A stretch of DNA of 64,000 bases from Amycolatopsis arida (GTDB lineage Bacteria; Actinomycetota; Actinomycetes; Mycobacteriales; Pseudonocardiaceae). The notes under the pieces are model-generated. The model was given only the letters and a program-made list of their open reading frames with translations, was not told where the DNA came from and ran no database searches. Positions 48,976-58,020 of the stretch are shown piece by piece; position 1 is the stretch's first letter, and every line of letters begins with the position of its first letter. The position numbers and the translations under genes are program-made. Location: contig NZ_FOWW01000001.1 in assembly GCF_900115565.1 (NCBI RefSeq), positions 62,001-126,000 on the forward strand, read 5' to 3'.

Positions 48976-49475
48976 ACGTCACCGTGAACGGCGAGCGCCG
49001 GCAGGCCGACGACGTGTGGGAGGGCGAGAGCCTGCTGTTCCTGCTCCGCGAGCGGCTCGGTCTCCCCGGCTCGAAGAACGCCTGCGAGCAGGGGGAGTGT
49101 GGGTCCTGCACGGTCTACCTCGACGGCACGCCGGTGTGCTCGTGCCTGGTCGCCGCGGGGCAGGCGGAGGGTCGCGAGGTGCGTACCGTCGAGGGCCTCG
49201 CCGACGGCAACCGGCTCGACCCGGTGCAGCAGTCGTTCGTCGACGCCGGCGCCGTGCAGTGCGGGTTCTGCACGCCCGGCCTGGTGGTCGCCGCGCACGA
49301 CCTGCTCCAGCGTGTGCCGCGGCCGGCGGACGAGGAGATCCGCGAGGCGCTGGCCGGCAACCTCTGCCGGTGCACCGGCTACGAGAACATCCTCGACGCC
49401 GTCCGGCTGGCCGCCGAGCGGCGGGGCGAGTCCGAGTCCGGGTCCGAGTCCGAGTCGGCAGGGGCCACCGGATGA
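48966..49475 (+). CDS. xdhC: Xanthine dehydrogenase 2Fe-2S subunit
   Basis: 169 aa. A plant-type 2Fe-2S cluster (CEQGECGSCTVYLDGTPVC) and a second cluster (CGFCTPG and LCRCTGYENI) are complete. The C-terminus carries a short SESGSESES tract, unusual but outside the fold. The symbol follows the three-subunit convention in which xdhC is the iron-sulfur subunit. Confidence 0.93.
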   Translation: MRVNVTVNGERRQADDVWEGESLLFLLRERLGLPGSKNACEQGECGSCTVYLDGTPVCSCLVAAGQAEGREVRTVEGLADGNRLDPVQQSFVDAGAVQCGFCTPGLVVAAHDLLQRVPRPADEEIREALAGNLCRCTGYENILDAVRLAAERRGESESGSESESAGATG

Positions 49476-50824
49476 GCCGGCTCGCCGTCACCAACGCCGC
49501 GGTGTCCACGATGGACGCCGCGGGCACCGAGCACGTCACCGGGCACGTGGTGGTCGAGGGCGAGCGGATCGTCGCCGTCGGGCCGGGGCCGTACGAGGGC
49601 GCGGCCGACCGGCTGGTCGACGCGCGCGGCTGCCTGGTCACCCCCGGCCTGGTGAACACCCACCACCACCTCTACCAGTGGGCCAGCCGCGGCCTCGCCG
49701 CCGACGCCACGCTGTTCCAGTGGCTGGTGGCGCTCTACCCGGTGTGGCGGCGGCTGGACGCCGAGGTCACCGCGGCCGCCGCCACCGCCGGCCTCGCCCG
49801 GCTCGCGCTGACCGGCTGCACCACCGTGGCCGACCACCACTACGTGTTCCCGGCCGATGGCGGTGACCAGGTCGCCGCCCTGGTCGACGCGGCGGAGCGG
49901 GTCGGCCCGCGGTTGCACCTCGTCCGCGGCTCGATGGACCGCGGCGAGTCCGCCGGCGGGCTGCCCCCGGACAACCTGGTGGAGGACACCGAGGCGGCGC
50001 TGCTCGGCACCGAGGCGGCCATCGACGCCCACCACGACCCGGCGGCCAACGCGCGGGTGCGGATCGCGGTCGGTCCGTGCTCGCCGTTCTCCGTCACCGA
50101 GCGGCTGATGACCGGCGCCGCCGAGCTGGCCCGCCGCCGCGGCGTGCGGCTGCACACCCACCTCGCCGAGACGCTGGACGAGGAGCGCCAGTGCCTGGCC
50201 GAGGTGGGCTGCACACCCGCCGAGTACGCCGACAAGCTCGGCTGGCTCGGCGACGACGTCTGGCTCGCGCACACCGTGCACCTCGCTCCCGCCGCGATCG
50301 GCCGGCTCGGTGCCACCGGCACCGGCGCGGCGCACTGCCCGACGTCCAACGGGCGGCTCGGCACCGGCATCGCCCCCGTGCGGGAACTGCTCGACACCGG
50401 TGCCCCGGTCGGGCTCGGTGTCGACGGCGCCGCCTCCAACGAGTCCGGCGGCCTGGTCGAGGAGCTGCACCAGGCCCTGCTGCAGGCCCGCCAGCGGGGC
50501 GGGCCCACCGCGCTGGCGGTCCGCGAGGCGCTGTGGCTGGGCACCATGGGCGGGGCCCGGTGCCTCGGCCGCGAGGGCGAGCTCGGCTCGCTCGAACCCG
50601 GCAAGCTCGCCGACCTCGCCGTGTGGCGGCTGGACGGCCTCGCGCACGCCGGCATCGCCGACCCGGTCGCCGCGCTCGTGCTGGGCCCCCAGCCCGAGCT
50701 GGCGTTGTTGCTGGTCGGTGGCGAGACGGTGGTGGCGGACGGGGAGCTGCGCACCGCCGACGTCACCGCCGTCGCCCGTGACCTGCGCGCCGCGAGCGCC
50801 CGGCTGACCGAGGAGACCCGATGA
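49472..50824 (+). CDS. 8-oxoguanine deaminase-type amidohydrolase
   Basis: 450 aa. TIM-barrel amidohydrolase with metal ligands NTHHHLYQWASRGLAAD (HxH), LHTHLAETLDEERQCL, LAHTVHLAP and GVDGAASNES. Closest in pattern to 8-oxoguanine deaminases of the atzA/trzA group, which convert 8-oxoguanine to urate. Its gene overlaps both xdh neighbours by four bases, placing it in the purine-to-urate step. Guanine or another aminopurine could also be the substrate. Confidence 0.8.
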   Translation: MSRLAVTNAAVSTMDAAGTEHVTGHVVVEGERIVAVGPGPYEGAADRLVDARGCLVTPGLVNTHHHLYQWASRGLAADATLFQWLVALYPVWRRLDAEVTAAAATAGLARLALTGCTTVADHHYVFPADGGDQVAALVDAAERVGPRLHLVRGSMDRGESAGGLPPDNLVEDTEAALLGTEAAIDAHHDPAANARVRIAVGPCSPFSVTERLMTGAAELARRRGVRLHTHLAETLDEERQCLAEVGCTPAEYADKLGWLGDDVWLAHTVHLAPAAIGRLGATGTGAAHCPTSNGRLGTGIAPVRELLDTGAPVGLGVDGAASNESGGLVEELHQALLQARQRGGPTALAVREALWLGTMGGARCLGREGELGSLEPGKLADLAVWRLDGLAHAGIADPVAALVLGPQPELALLLVGGETVVADGELRTADVTAVARDLRAASARLTEETR

Positions 50825-53151
50825 GCGCACCCACCCGCACCGACCGCACCGCGCCGACCACCGCCGGTGGCGTCGGCGCCAGCCCGCAGCGCCCGGACGG
50901 CGTGATCAAGGTCCGCGGCGAGTTCGCCTACTCCTCCGACCTCTGGCACGAGGACATGCTGTGGGGCGCCACGCTGCGCAGCCCGCACCCGCACGCCCGG
51001 ATCGACCGCATCGACATCGCCGAGGCGCTGGCCGTGCCCGGGGTGTACGCGGTGCTGACCTCCGAGGACGTGCCCGGGGTGAACCGCTACGGCCTCGAGC
51101 GGCCGGACCAGCCGGTGCTCGCCGAGGACGTGGTGCGCTACCAGGGCGAGCCGGTCGCGCTGGTCGCCGCCGACCACCCGGAGACCGCGCGCCGCGCGAT
51201 GGAGCGGATCCGGGTGGACTACACCGTGCTCTCCCCGGTCGTCGACGCCGAGCGCGCCGCGGCCGGCGAGGAGCCGGAGCTGCATCCCGGCGGCAACGTC
51301 GTGCGGCACGTCCCGATTCGCCGCGGCGTGTTCGTCTCGTCCGGTGCCGACCCGGTCGAGCCACCGGAGGCCGACGTGGTGGTGACCGGCCGCTACGAGG
51401 TCGGCATGCAGGACCAGGCGTTCCTCGGCCCGGAGTCCGGGCTGGCGGTGCCCGCCGAGGACGGCGGCATCGACCTGTACGTGGCGACCCAGTGGCTGCA
51501 CGTCGACCAGCGGCAGGTGGTGGCGGCACTGGGCCTTCCCGAGGACAAGGTGCGTCTCAGCCTCGGCGGGGTCGGCGGCGCGTTCGGCGGCCGGGAGGAC
51601 CTGTCCATCCAGGTGCACGCCTGCCTGCTCGCGCTGCACACCGGGCGACCGGTGAAGATGGTGTACAACCGCGAGGAGTCGTTCTACGGGCACGTGCACC
51701 GGCACCCGGCGACGCTGTACTACGAGCACGGCGCCGACGCCGACGGCCGGCTCGTCTACGTCCGGGCCCGGATCTACCTCGACGGCGGCGCCTACGCCTC
51801 GTCCACCCCGGCCGTGGTGGCCAACGCCGCGACCCTCGGCGTCGGCCCCTACGAGGTCGACGACGTGTCCATCGACTGCTGGGGCGTCTACACCAACAAC
51901 CCACCGTGCGGGGCGATGCGCGGGTTCGGCGCGGTGCAGGCGGCGTTCGCCTACGAGTCGCAGATGGACCGGCTGGCCGAGGCGTGCGGGCTGGACCCGG
52001 TCGAGGTGCGGGTGCGCAACGCGATGCGCGAGGGCACGGTGATGCCCACCGGGCAGGTGGTCGACTCGCCGGCGCCGGTGGCCGAGCTGCTGCGCCGGGT
52101 GCGACGCAAGCCGATGCCGCCCGCGCTCTTCGGCGAGTCCGGTGCGGTGGACCTGCGGCGGCTGCCCGGCGGGGTGTCCAACACCACCCACGGCGAGGGG
52201 GTCGTGCGCGGGGTCGGCTACGGCGTGGGGATCAAGAACATCTGCTTCTCCGAGGGCTTCGACGACTACTCCACCGCGAGGGTGCGGCTGGAGGCCGTGG
52301 GCGGCGAGCCGGCGGCGACCGTGCAGACCGCGGCCTGCGAGGTCGGCCAGGGGCTGGTGACGGTGATCCAGCAGATCGTGCGCACCGAGCTGGGCGTGGA
52401 GCGGGTGACCCTCGAGCCGATGGACACCTCGATCGGCAACGCCGGCTCCACCTCCGCCTCCCGGCAGACCTACGTGACCGGCGGTGCGGTGCGGGCCGCG
52501 TGCCTCGCCGTGCGGTCCGCGCTGTTCGCCAGGGCCAGGGAGGCGCTCGGCCCGGTGGAGGGCACGCTGTCGGTCGCGGGGGGCAAGCTGTCCGCCGGTG
52601 GCGCGGTGCTGGCCGACCTGGTCGACGTGCTCGGCGCGGAGCCGCTGGACGAGACGGTCGAGTGGCGGCACCGGCCGACCGAGGCGCTGGACCCGGAGAC
52701 CGGCGCCGGCAACGCGCACGTGCAGTACGGCTTGGCCGCGCACCGCGCGGTGGTCGACGTCGACGTCGAGCTGGGCCTGGTGAAGGTCGTGGCGCTGGAC
52801 TGCGCCCAGGACGTCGGCAAGGCGATCAACCCGCAGGCGGTGCTGGGCCAGATCCACGGCGGTTCCGCGCAGGGCCTCGGCCTCGCGGTGATGGAGGAGA
52901 TCCAGACCCGCGACGGCCGGATCGGCAACCCCTCGTTCACCGACTATCTCATCCCGACCGTGCTCGACATGCCGCCGATGGACATCGACGTGCTCGAGCT
53001 GGCCGACCCGCACGCGCCGTACGGGCTGCGCGGGGTCGGCGAACCCCCGACGATCTCCTCGACCCCGGCGATCGTCGCGGCGATCCGCGCCGCCACCGGC
53101 AAGGCGCTGGAGCGGGTCCCCGTCCGCCCCGAGCACATCACCGGCTGCTGA
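50821..53151 (+). CDS. xdhA: Xanthine dehydrogenase molybdopterin subunit
   Basis: 776 aa, CoxL-type. SLGGVGGAFGGREDLSIQVH (Moco region), NPPCGAMRGFGAVQAAFAYE (substrate Arg region), TACEVGQGLVTVIQQIV and the active-site Glu in GLRGVGEPPTISSTP are present. With the FAD and Fe-S subunits it oxidises hypoxanthine and xanthine to urate. No Moco-insertion XdhC/CoxI-type chaperone gene is visible in the window. Confidence 0.95.
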   Translation: MSAPTRTDRTAPTTAGGVGASPQRPDGVIKVRGEFAYSSDLWHEDMLWGATLRSPHPHARIDRIDIAEALAVPGVYAVLTSEDVPGVNRYGLERPDQPVLAEDVVRYQGEPVALVAADHPETARRAMERIRVDYTVLSPVVDAERAAAGEEPELHPGGNVVRHVPIRRGVFVSSGADPVEPPEADVVVTGRYEVGMQDQAFLGPESGLAVPAEDGGIDLYVATQWLHVDQRQVVAALGLPEDKVRLSLGGVGGAFGGREDLSIQVHACLLALHTGRPVKMVYNREESFYGHVHRHPATLYYEHGADADGRLVYVRARIYLDGGAYASSTPAVVANAATLGVGPYEVDDVSIDCWGVYTNNPPCGAMRGFGAVQAAFAYESQMDRLAEACGLDPVEVRVRNAMREGTVMPTGQVVDSPAPVAELLRRVRRKPMPPALFGESGAVDLRRLPGGVSNTTHGEGVVRGVGYGVGIKNICFSEGFDDYSTARVRLEAVGGEPAATVQTAACEVGQGLVTVIQQIVRTELGVERVTLEPMDTSIGNAGSTSASRQTYVTGGAVRAACLAVRSALFARAREALGPVEGTLSVAGGKLSAGGAVLADLVDVLGAEPLDETVEWRHRPTEALDPETGAGNAHVQYGLAAHRAVVDVDVELGLVKVVALDCAQDVGKAINPQAVLGQIHGGSAQGLGLAVMEEIQTRDGRIGNPSFTDYLIPTVLDMPPMDIDVLELADPHAPYGLRGVGEPPTISSTPAIVAAIRAATGKALERVPVRPEHITGC

Positions 53152-53177
53152 GCCGGACCGAGCGACCTAGGAGAGGC

Positions 53178-53672
53178 ATGGACACCATTCTGTCCACAGT
53201 GGAGGAAGAGGACCGGAAGTGGCTGGGGGAGGCCGTCCGGCTGGCCACCGCCAACGTCACCGCCGGCGGCGGGCCGTTCGGTGCGGTGGTGGTTCGGGAC
53301 GGCGCGGTGATCGCCACCGGCACCAACCAGGTGACCCCGACGCTCGACCCGACCGCGCACGCCGAGGTGGTCGCCATCCGGGCCGCCTGCCAGGCGGTTG
53401 GCGACTTCCGGCTGACCGGCTGCGTGCTGGTCTCGTCGTGCGAGCCGTGCCCGCTGTGCCTGTCCGCCGCGCTGTGGGCGCGGGTGGACCGGGTGTGCTA
53501 CGCCGCCGACCGGGACGACGCCGCGGCGGCCGGCTTCGACGACCGTGAGTTCTACACGCTGTTCGGCACGCCACGGGAGACCTGGCCGATGGCGGTCGGC
53601 CAACTGTCCGGTGTGGACCACGTCGCGCCGTTCGACGCGTGGCGGGCCAAGCCGGACCGGCTCGCGTACTGA
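53178..53672 (+). CDS. guaD: Guanine deaminase (cytidine deaminase fold)
   Basis: 164 aa from ATG 53178 with AGGAGAGG upstream. Zinc and catalytic motifs TAHAEVVAIRAA and SSCEPCPLCLSAALWARVD are intact, with a GGGPFGAVVV start. It converts guanine to xanthine, the substrate for the preceding enzyme; the gene is 26 bp after xdhA. Confidence 0.92.
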   Translation: MDTILSTVEEEDRKWLGEAVRLATANVTAGGGPFGAVVVRDGAVIATGTNQVTPTLDPTAHAEVVAIRAACQAVGDFRLTGCVLVSSCEPCPLCLSAALWARVDRVCYAADRDDAAAAGFDDREFYTLFGTPRETWPMAVGQLSGVDHVAPFDAWRAKPDRLAY

Positions 53673-53803
53673 TCCCCGCGCCGGCCCGGTACTGATGCCG
53701 GGCTGACCTCCGGCCACTCCCGGACCGACTCCGACGACCTGTTCCCGCCCTGGCCAGGGTGCCAGGGGCGGATCACCCTGCCCACGATGACGTGGAGGTC
53801 GGC

Positions 53804-55237
53804 ATGACCCAGCTCCGTACCCAACCCGCACAACCGGCGCCGGGCCCGCGCCCGCTCGACCGGTTCTTCAAGGTCACCGCCAGGGGGAGCACCATCGGCC
53901 GCGAGGTCCGCGGCGGCATCACCACGTTCGTCGCGATGTGCTACATCGTGCTGCTCAACCCGCTGATCCTCGGCGCGTCGGCGGACATCACCGGCGCGCG
54001 CCTCACGACGGAGCAGGTCACCACGGCGACCGCGCTGGCGGCCGGCGTCGTGACGATCCTGATGGGCGTGGTCGGCAACGCGCCGCTGGCGCTGGCCGCC
54101 GGGCTCGGTGTCAACGGCATCGTGGCCTTTCAGATGGCACCGGAGATGACCTGGGCGCAGGCGTTCGGGTTGGTGGTGCTGGAAGGCGTGTGCATCGTGC
54201 TGATGGCGGTGTCCGGGATCCGGGAGCGGATCATCAACGCCATCCCGATGCCGCTGAAGACCGCGATCACCGTGGGGATCGGGCTGTACATCGCGCTGGT
54301 CGGGCTGGTCAGCGCCGGGTTCGTGACCAGGACACCGGACGCGGCGAACTCCACCGTGCCGGTGCGGATGGGGCTCGACGGGCACCTCATGGGCTGGCCC
54401 ATCGTGGTCTTCTGTGTCGGGCTGCTGTTGATGGTCGTGCTGGTCAGCCGGCGGGTCCCCGGCGCGGTGCTGATCAGCATCGCGGTGGCCACCGTGCTCG
54501 CGGTCGTGGTCAACGAGGTGTTCGACGTGCGCGGCTGGGGACTGGTCGAGCCGACCGTGCCGGAGAACCTCGTCGCCCATCCCGACTTCGGCCTGCTCGG
54601 CAGGGTGGACCTGTTCGGCGGGTTCGGCTCGGCCGGGGTGATCGCGGCGACGGTGTTCCTGTTCACCCTGGTGCTGTCCGGGTTCTTCGACGCCATGGGC
54701 ACGATCACCAGCGTCTCCCAGGAGGCCGGTCTCGTGCGCGACGGCAAGGTGGTCGGCATGGGCCGGATCCTGTTCGTCGACGGCGTGGGAGCGCTGGCTG
54801 GCGGGGTGACCGGGTCGGCGCCGAACACGGTGTTCCTGGAGTCGGCGGCAGGGGTCGGCGAGGGGGCGCGGACCGGGCTGGCCAGCGTCGTGACCGGCGG
54901 GCTGTTCACCGCGACGTTGTTCCTCACCCCGATCGCCGCGGTGGTGCCGGCGCAGGCCGCGGCGCCCGCGCTGGTGGTGATCGGCGGGATGATGATGGCG
55001 CAGTGCGCGCGGGTGCCGTGGAACGACCTCGACTTCGCCATCCCGGTGTTCCTGACCGTCGCCCTGATCCCGTTCACCTACTCGATCACCAACGGCATCG
55101 GCGCCGGGCTGGTGTCGTACGTGGTGATCAAGCTGGGCAAGCGGAAGCTGGGCGAGGTGGGCTGGCTGCTCGGGTCGCTGGCGGTGGTGTTCTTCGCGTA
55201 CTTCGCGGTGGAGGGGGTGACCGGCGCGCTGGGCTGA
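53804..55237 (+). CDS. AzgA-type purine permease
   Basis: 477 aa from ATG 53804 with GGAGG upstream. Twelve to fourteen membrane helices; conserved blocks are VRGGITTFVAMCYIVLLNPL, AAGLGVNGIVAF, FFDAMGTITSVSQEAGLV and GSAPNTVFLESAAGVGEGAR, as in adenine/guanine/hypoxanthine permeases. It probably imports purine bases for the pathway encoded upstream. Confidence 0.92.
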   Translation: MTQLRTQPAQPAPGPRPLDRFFKVTARGSTIGREVRGGITTFVAMCYIVLLNPLILGASADITGARLTTEQVTTATALAAGVVTILMGVVGNAPLALAAGLGVNGIVAFQMAPEMTWAQAFGLVVLEGVCIVLMAVSGIRERIINAIPMPLKTAITVGIGLYIALVGLVSAGFVTRTPDAANSTVPVRMGLDGHLMGWPIVVFCVGLLLMVVLVSRRVPGAVLISIAVATVLAVVVNEVFDVRGWGLVEPTVPENLVAHPDFGLLGRVDLFGGFGSAGVIAATVFLFTLVLSGFFDAMGTITSVSQEAGLVRDGKVVGMGRILFVDGVGALAGGVTGSAPNTVFLESAAGVGEGARTGLASVVTGGLFTATLFLTPIAAVVPAQAAAPALVVIGGMMMAQCARVPWNDLDFAIPVFLTVALIPFTYSITNGIGAGLVSYVVIKLGKRKLGEVGWLLGSLAVVFFAYFAVEGVTGALG

Positions 55238-55286
55238 GCTCTCGGGGGCTGTCGAATAGTCGGGATCGGCGAGCGGAGGAGACGGG

Positions 55287-55679
55287 ATGGCACTGATGTT
55301 CCTCAACGGGGGCGCGATGCGCGGCGGGCCGCTGCACGACGAGCTGCGCGGTGCGCCACTGGTGGCGGTGGCGCGGACCGCGCCGAGGTACCGCTACTTC
55401 TCGGTCGGCGACCGCTTCCCGGCGATGCACGGGGTGGAGCGCGGTGGGGGCAGCGTGGTCGGGGAGGTCTACGACGTGCCGCTGGCCGTGCTGCGCGACC
55501 ATCTCGTGCCGGCCGAGCCGCCGGAGCTGGAGCTCGGCGTGGTCGAGCTCGCCGACGGCGCGGCCTGCCTGGCCACCGTGCTGCGAAGGTCCGCCGTGGA
55601 CGGTCCCGACCTGGTGGACATCACCGAGTACGGCGACTGGCGAACCTACTGCGAGAGCCGCGGCCTGCGCGGCCGGTGA
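55287..55679 (+). CDS. Gamma-glutamylcyclotransferase-fold protein, AtzF C-terminal-like
   Basis: 130 aa. The start MFLNGGAMRGGPLHDELRG and RYRYFSVGDRFPAMHGV resemble the C-terminal GGCT-like domain of allophanate hydrolase (AtzF), here as a separate protein. No amidase partner is seen in the window. It may assist ureide degradation; the reaction is unknown. AGGAG lies before the ATG and a strong terminator follows. Confidence 0.7.
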   Translation: MALMFLNGGAMRGGPLHDELRGAPLVAVARTAPRYRYFSVGDRFPAMHGVERGGGSVVGEVYDVPLAVLRDHLVPAEPPELELGVVELADGAACLATVLRRSAVDGPDLVDITEYGDWRTYCESRGLRGR

Positions 55680-55711
55680 CCCGACCGCGCCGACCACGAT
55701 CGGCGTGGAAG

Positions 55712-55746
55712 GCCGGCGGGGCCGGGAACATCCTGGCCCCGCCGGC
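55712..55746. terminator. Bidirectional terminator
   Basis: Perfect 12-bp arms GCCGGCGGGGCC (55712-55723) and complement (55735-55746) with an 11-nt loop, between the + strand GGCT-like gene and a minus-strand 45-codon ORF. Confidence 0.85.
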
Positions 55747-55758
55747 CGACGCACGTGC

Positions 55759-55896
55759 TCAGAAGACCCGCGGGTAGACCTCGGCGCTGGTGCCCGGGCC
55801 GGTCTTGGTGCGTTCCTCCTTCTCGCCCTTCGGGCGGGCCTTCGACGTCCACCCCGGCGAGTTCGACCTGGCCAGGTTAATCCCGTCGATCCTCAT
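55759..55896 (-). CDS. Orphan 45-aa peptide
   Basis: ATG 55896 (CAGGGG just upstream) opens 45 codons: a polar N-terminus (RIDGINLARSNSPGW), a charged middle (KARPKGEKEERTKTG) and an aromatic C-terminus (EVYPRVF). It ends 13 bp before a bidirectional terminator, which supports real transcription on this strand. No signal peptide, Cys or membrane segment. Could be a peptide precursor, but no modifying enzyme is near. Confidence 0.4.
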   Translation of the reverse strand: MRIDGINLARSNSPGWTSKARPKGEKEERTKTGPGTSAEVYPRVF

Positions 55897-56009
55897 CCCC
55901 TGGTCCGCCGGCCGTCCGGCATGGCGCCGAGGATCTGCGTCCGTGCACGGGATGGGCGGGTGGGGTCGGCACGCCAGGGACCGCGTGGGCACCGACGAGC
56001 CGCCCGCCG

Positions 56010-56504
56010 GGGACGCGGCGGTCGACCAAGCACAGTGTGACGCGCCACGTCTCCTCGAGATCGGTGACGTGCGGGGCGAGGGGCTCAGCCTGAACAACCT
56101 GGGCGACGCGCACCGGCAGCTGGGGGCCTTCGCGGAGGCCACGTCCTGCCTGCGCCAGGCCCTGCGCGTCCAGGCCGGTGCCGGGGACCGTGAACACCCC
56201 GCGGCTACACCCCGCACGGATGCTGGGCGATCCGCACCGGGACATCGGGGGCGGACGAGCAGGCCCATCTCGCGCTACGAGAGCGCGCTGGTCCCTCAGC
56301 CGGGAGGTCGGCGACCGTCAGCGGGTCGCGCGGCTGCTGCTCCGGATCGCCGCGCCGCACGAGGCCGCCGGCCGCCACCGGGCGGCCCACGACTGTTCGG
56401 GTCAGGCCCTCGCCATCCTTACCGAGCTCGGCGACCCCGCCGCGAACGACGTCCGCGCCCGGTTGGACCGGCCACCGGTACCGGCCGGCGACGGAGTCCC
56501 GTGA
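56010..56504 (+). pseudogene. Decayed TPR regulator fragment (AfsR/SARP type)
   Basis: One frame encodes a TPR unit (GLSLNNLGDAHRQLGAFAEA, then TSCLRQALRVQ). About 50 codons later the recognisable sequence continues in another frame (HRAAHDCSGQALAILTELGD, then VRARLDRP). This fits the C-terminal TPR part of an AfsR/SARP-like regulator broken by a frameshift and without its start. The 55,900-56,010 stretch has no recognisable gene. Confidence 0.6.
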
Positions 56505-56526
56505 CTGGCCGGTACGGAATGGCCGC

Positions 56527-57915
56527 TCAGCCGGCGACGGCCGGCTCCTTGGCGACCTCCTCCGGGCCGGTGACGCCCTTTCGGGTGCGCTCGCCGAAGA
56601 TCAGGTTGAGCAGCACCGCCGCGATGCAGCCGGCGCTGATGCCGGAGTCCATCACGGTCTGCACCGCGGACGGGAAGTGCTCGTAGAACTCGGGTGCGGC
56701 GATCGGGACGAGGCCGATGCCCAGCGCCGCCGCGACGATCGCGGTGTTCGCCGGCCGGGCGAACGACGCCCTCGCCAGCGTCCGCACCCCGCTCACCGCC
56801 ACGCTGCCGAACAGCACCAGCCCCGCGCCGCCGAGCACCGGCTGCGGCACCAGCGCCACGATCCCACCGGTCACCGGGAACATCCCGAGCAGCACCATGA
56901 TCGCGCCGGATGCGGCCACCACGTACCGGCTCACCATCCTGGTCAGCGCCACCAGCCCGACGTTCTGGGCGAACGCCGTGCACGCGAACCCGCCGAACAC
57001 CGTGCTCACCGCGGTCGCCAGCCCGTCCGCGCGCAACCCGTCCCCGAGGACGCGGCCCGTGGTCGGCCGCCCGACGATCTCGCCGAGGGCGAGCATGTCG
57101 GCCGTGCTCTCGGCCATCACCACGAGCATCACGATCGCCATCGACACCACCGCCGCGACCTCGAACGTCGGCACACCGAAGTGGAACGGTGTCGCGATGC
57201 CGAACGCCGGCGCCTCGGCCAGCGTCGAGGTGTCGACCGCGCCCAGCGGCCACGCCACCAGCGTCCCGACCACCAGGCCGAGCAGCAGCGCGATCCGGCT
57301 CCAGAACCCGGAGAGGAACCGGTTGAACGCCAGCACCGCCAGCAACGTCACCGACGCCAGCAGCAGGCCCCGCGGGGACACGCCGTCCCGCTGCTCGGAG
57401 ATCCACCGCACCGCCACCGGCAGCAGCGACACCCCGATCAGCGTGATCACCGTGCCGGTGACCAGCGGCGGGAAGAACCGGGTCAACCGGGCGAAGAACG
57501 GCGCCGCCAGCACGACCAGTGCCCCGCCGAGCAGCGTCGCGCCGTACACCACCCCGAGCGCGTCCTGCGGCCCGTGCTGGCTGACGATCGCCAGCACGGG
57601 CGCGACGGTCGCGAACGTCACCCCGTTCACCAGCGGCAGCCGGGCGCCGAAGCGCCAGCAGCCGAGCGTCTGCAGCAGCGTGGCCAGACCCGCGGTGAAC
57701 AGGCTCGCACTGATCAGCAGGCTGAGCTGCCCGGGACCCAGCCCGACGGCCGCGCCGATGATCAGCGGTGGGGCGACCACCCCGGCGTACATGGCGGCGA
57801 CGTGCTGGACACCGCCGGCGATCAGCTGCAGGGCGGGTGGCCGCTGGTCGACCGGGTGGCGGGCCGTGGTGCTGGACGAGGCGCTGGACTCCGATGGCAG
57901 GGGGAGGGACGGCAT
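56527..57915 (-). CDS. NCS2 xanthine/urate permease
   Basis: 462 aa from ATG 57915 with GGAG upstream. About 12-14 membrane helices; QLIAGGVQHVAAMYAGVVAP at helix 1 and the NAT signature QNVGLVALTR are intact. It lies 105 bp downstream of urate oxidase on the same strand, so urate or xanthine is the likely cargo. Confidence 0.92.
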   Translation of the reverse strand: MPSLPLPSESSASSSTTARHPVDQRPPALQLIAGGVQHVAAMYAGVVAPPLIIGAAVGLGPGQLSLLISASLFTAGLATLLQTLGCWRFGARLPLVNGVTFATVAPVLAIVSQHGPQDALGVVYGATLLGGALVVLAAPFFARLTRFFPPLVTGTVITLIGVSLLPVAVRWISEQRDGVSPRGLLLASVTLLAVLAFNRFLSGFWSRIALLLGLVVGTLVAWPLGAVDTSTLAEAPAFGIATPFHFGVPTFEVAAVVSMAIVMLVVMAESTADMLALGEIVGRPTTGRVLGDGLRADGLATAVSTVFGGFACTAFAQNVGLVALTRMVSRYVVAASGAIMVLLGMFPVTGGIVALVPQPVLGGAGLVLFGSVAVSGVRTLARASFARPANTAIVAAALGIGLVPIAAPEFYEHFPSAVQTVMDSGISAGCIAAVLLNLIFGERTRKGVTGPEEVAKEPAVAG

Positions 57916-58020
57916 GCCAACTCCAGGGATCGGGGACACCGGTGACGCGGGACGGCGAGCCGGCCGGAGCGCCGGCGGGTCGCAACGGAGGGCGTTGGAA
58001 GGAGCAGGAAGCGGCGTGGT

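Noticed and set aside
49840-53136. 1098-codon antisense frame across the xdh and amidohydrolase genes
   Set aside because: His/Arg/Val-rich low-complexity translation; the sense genes are unmistakable.
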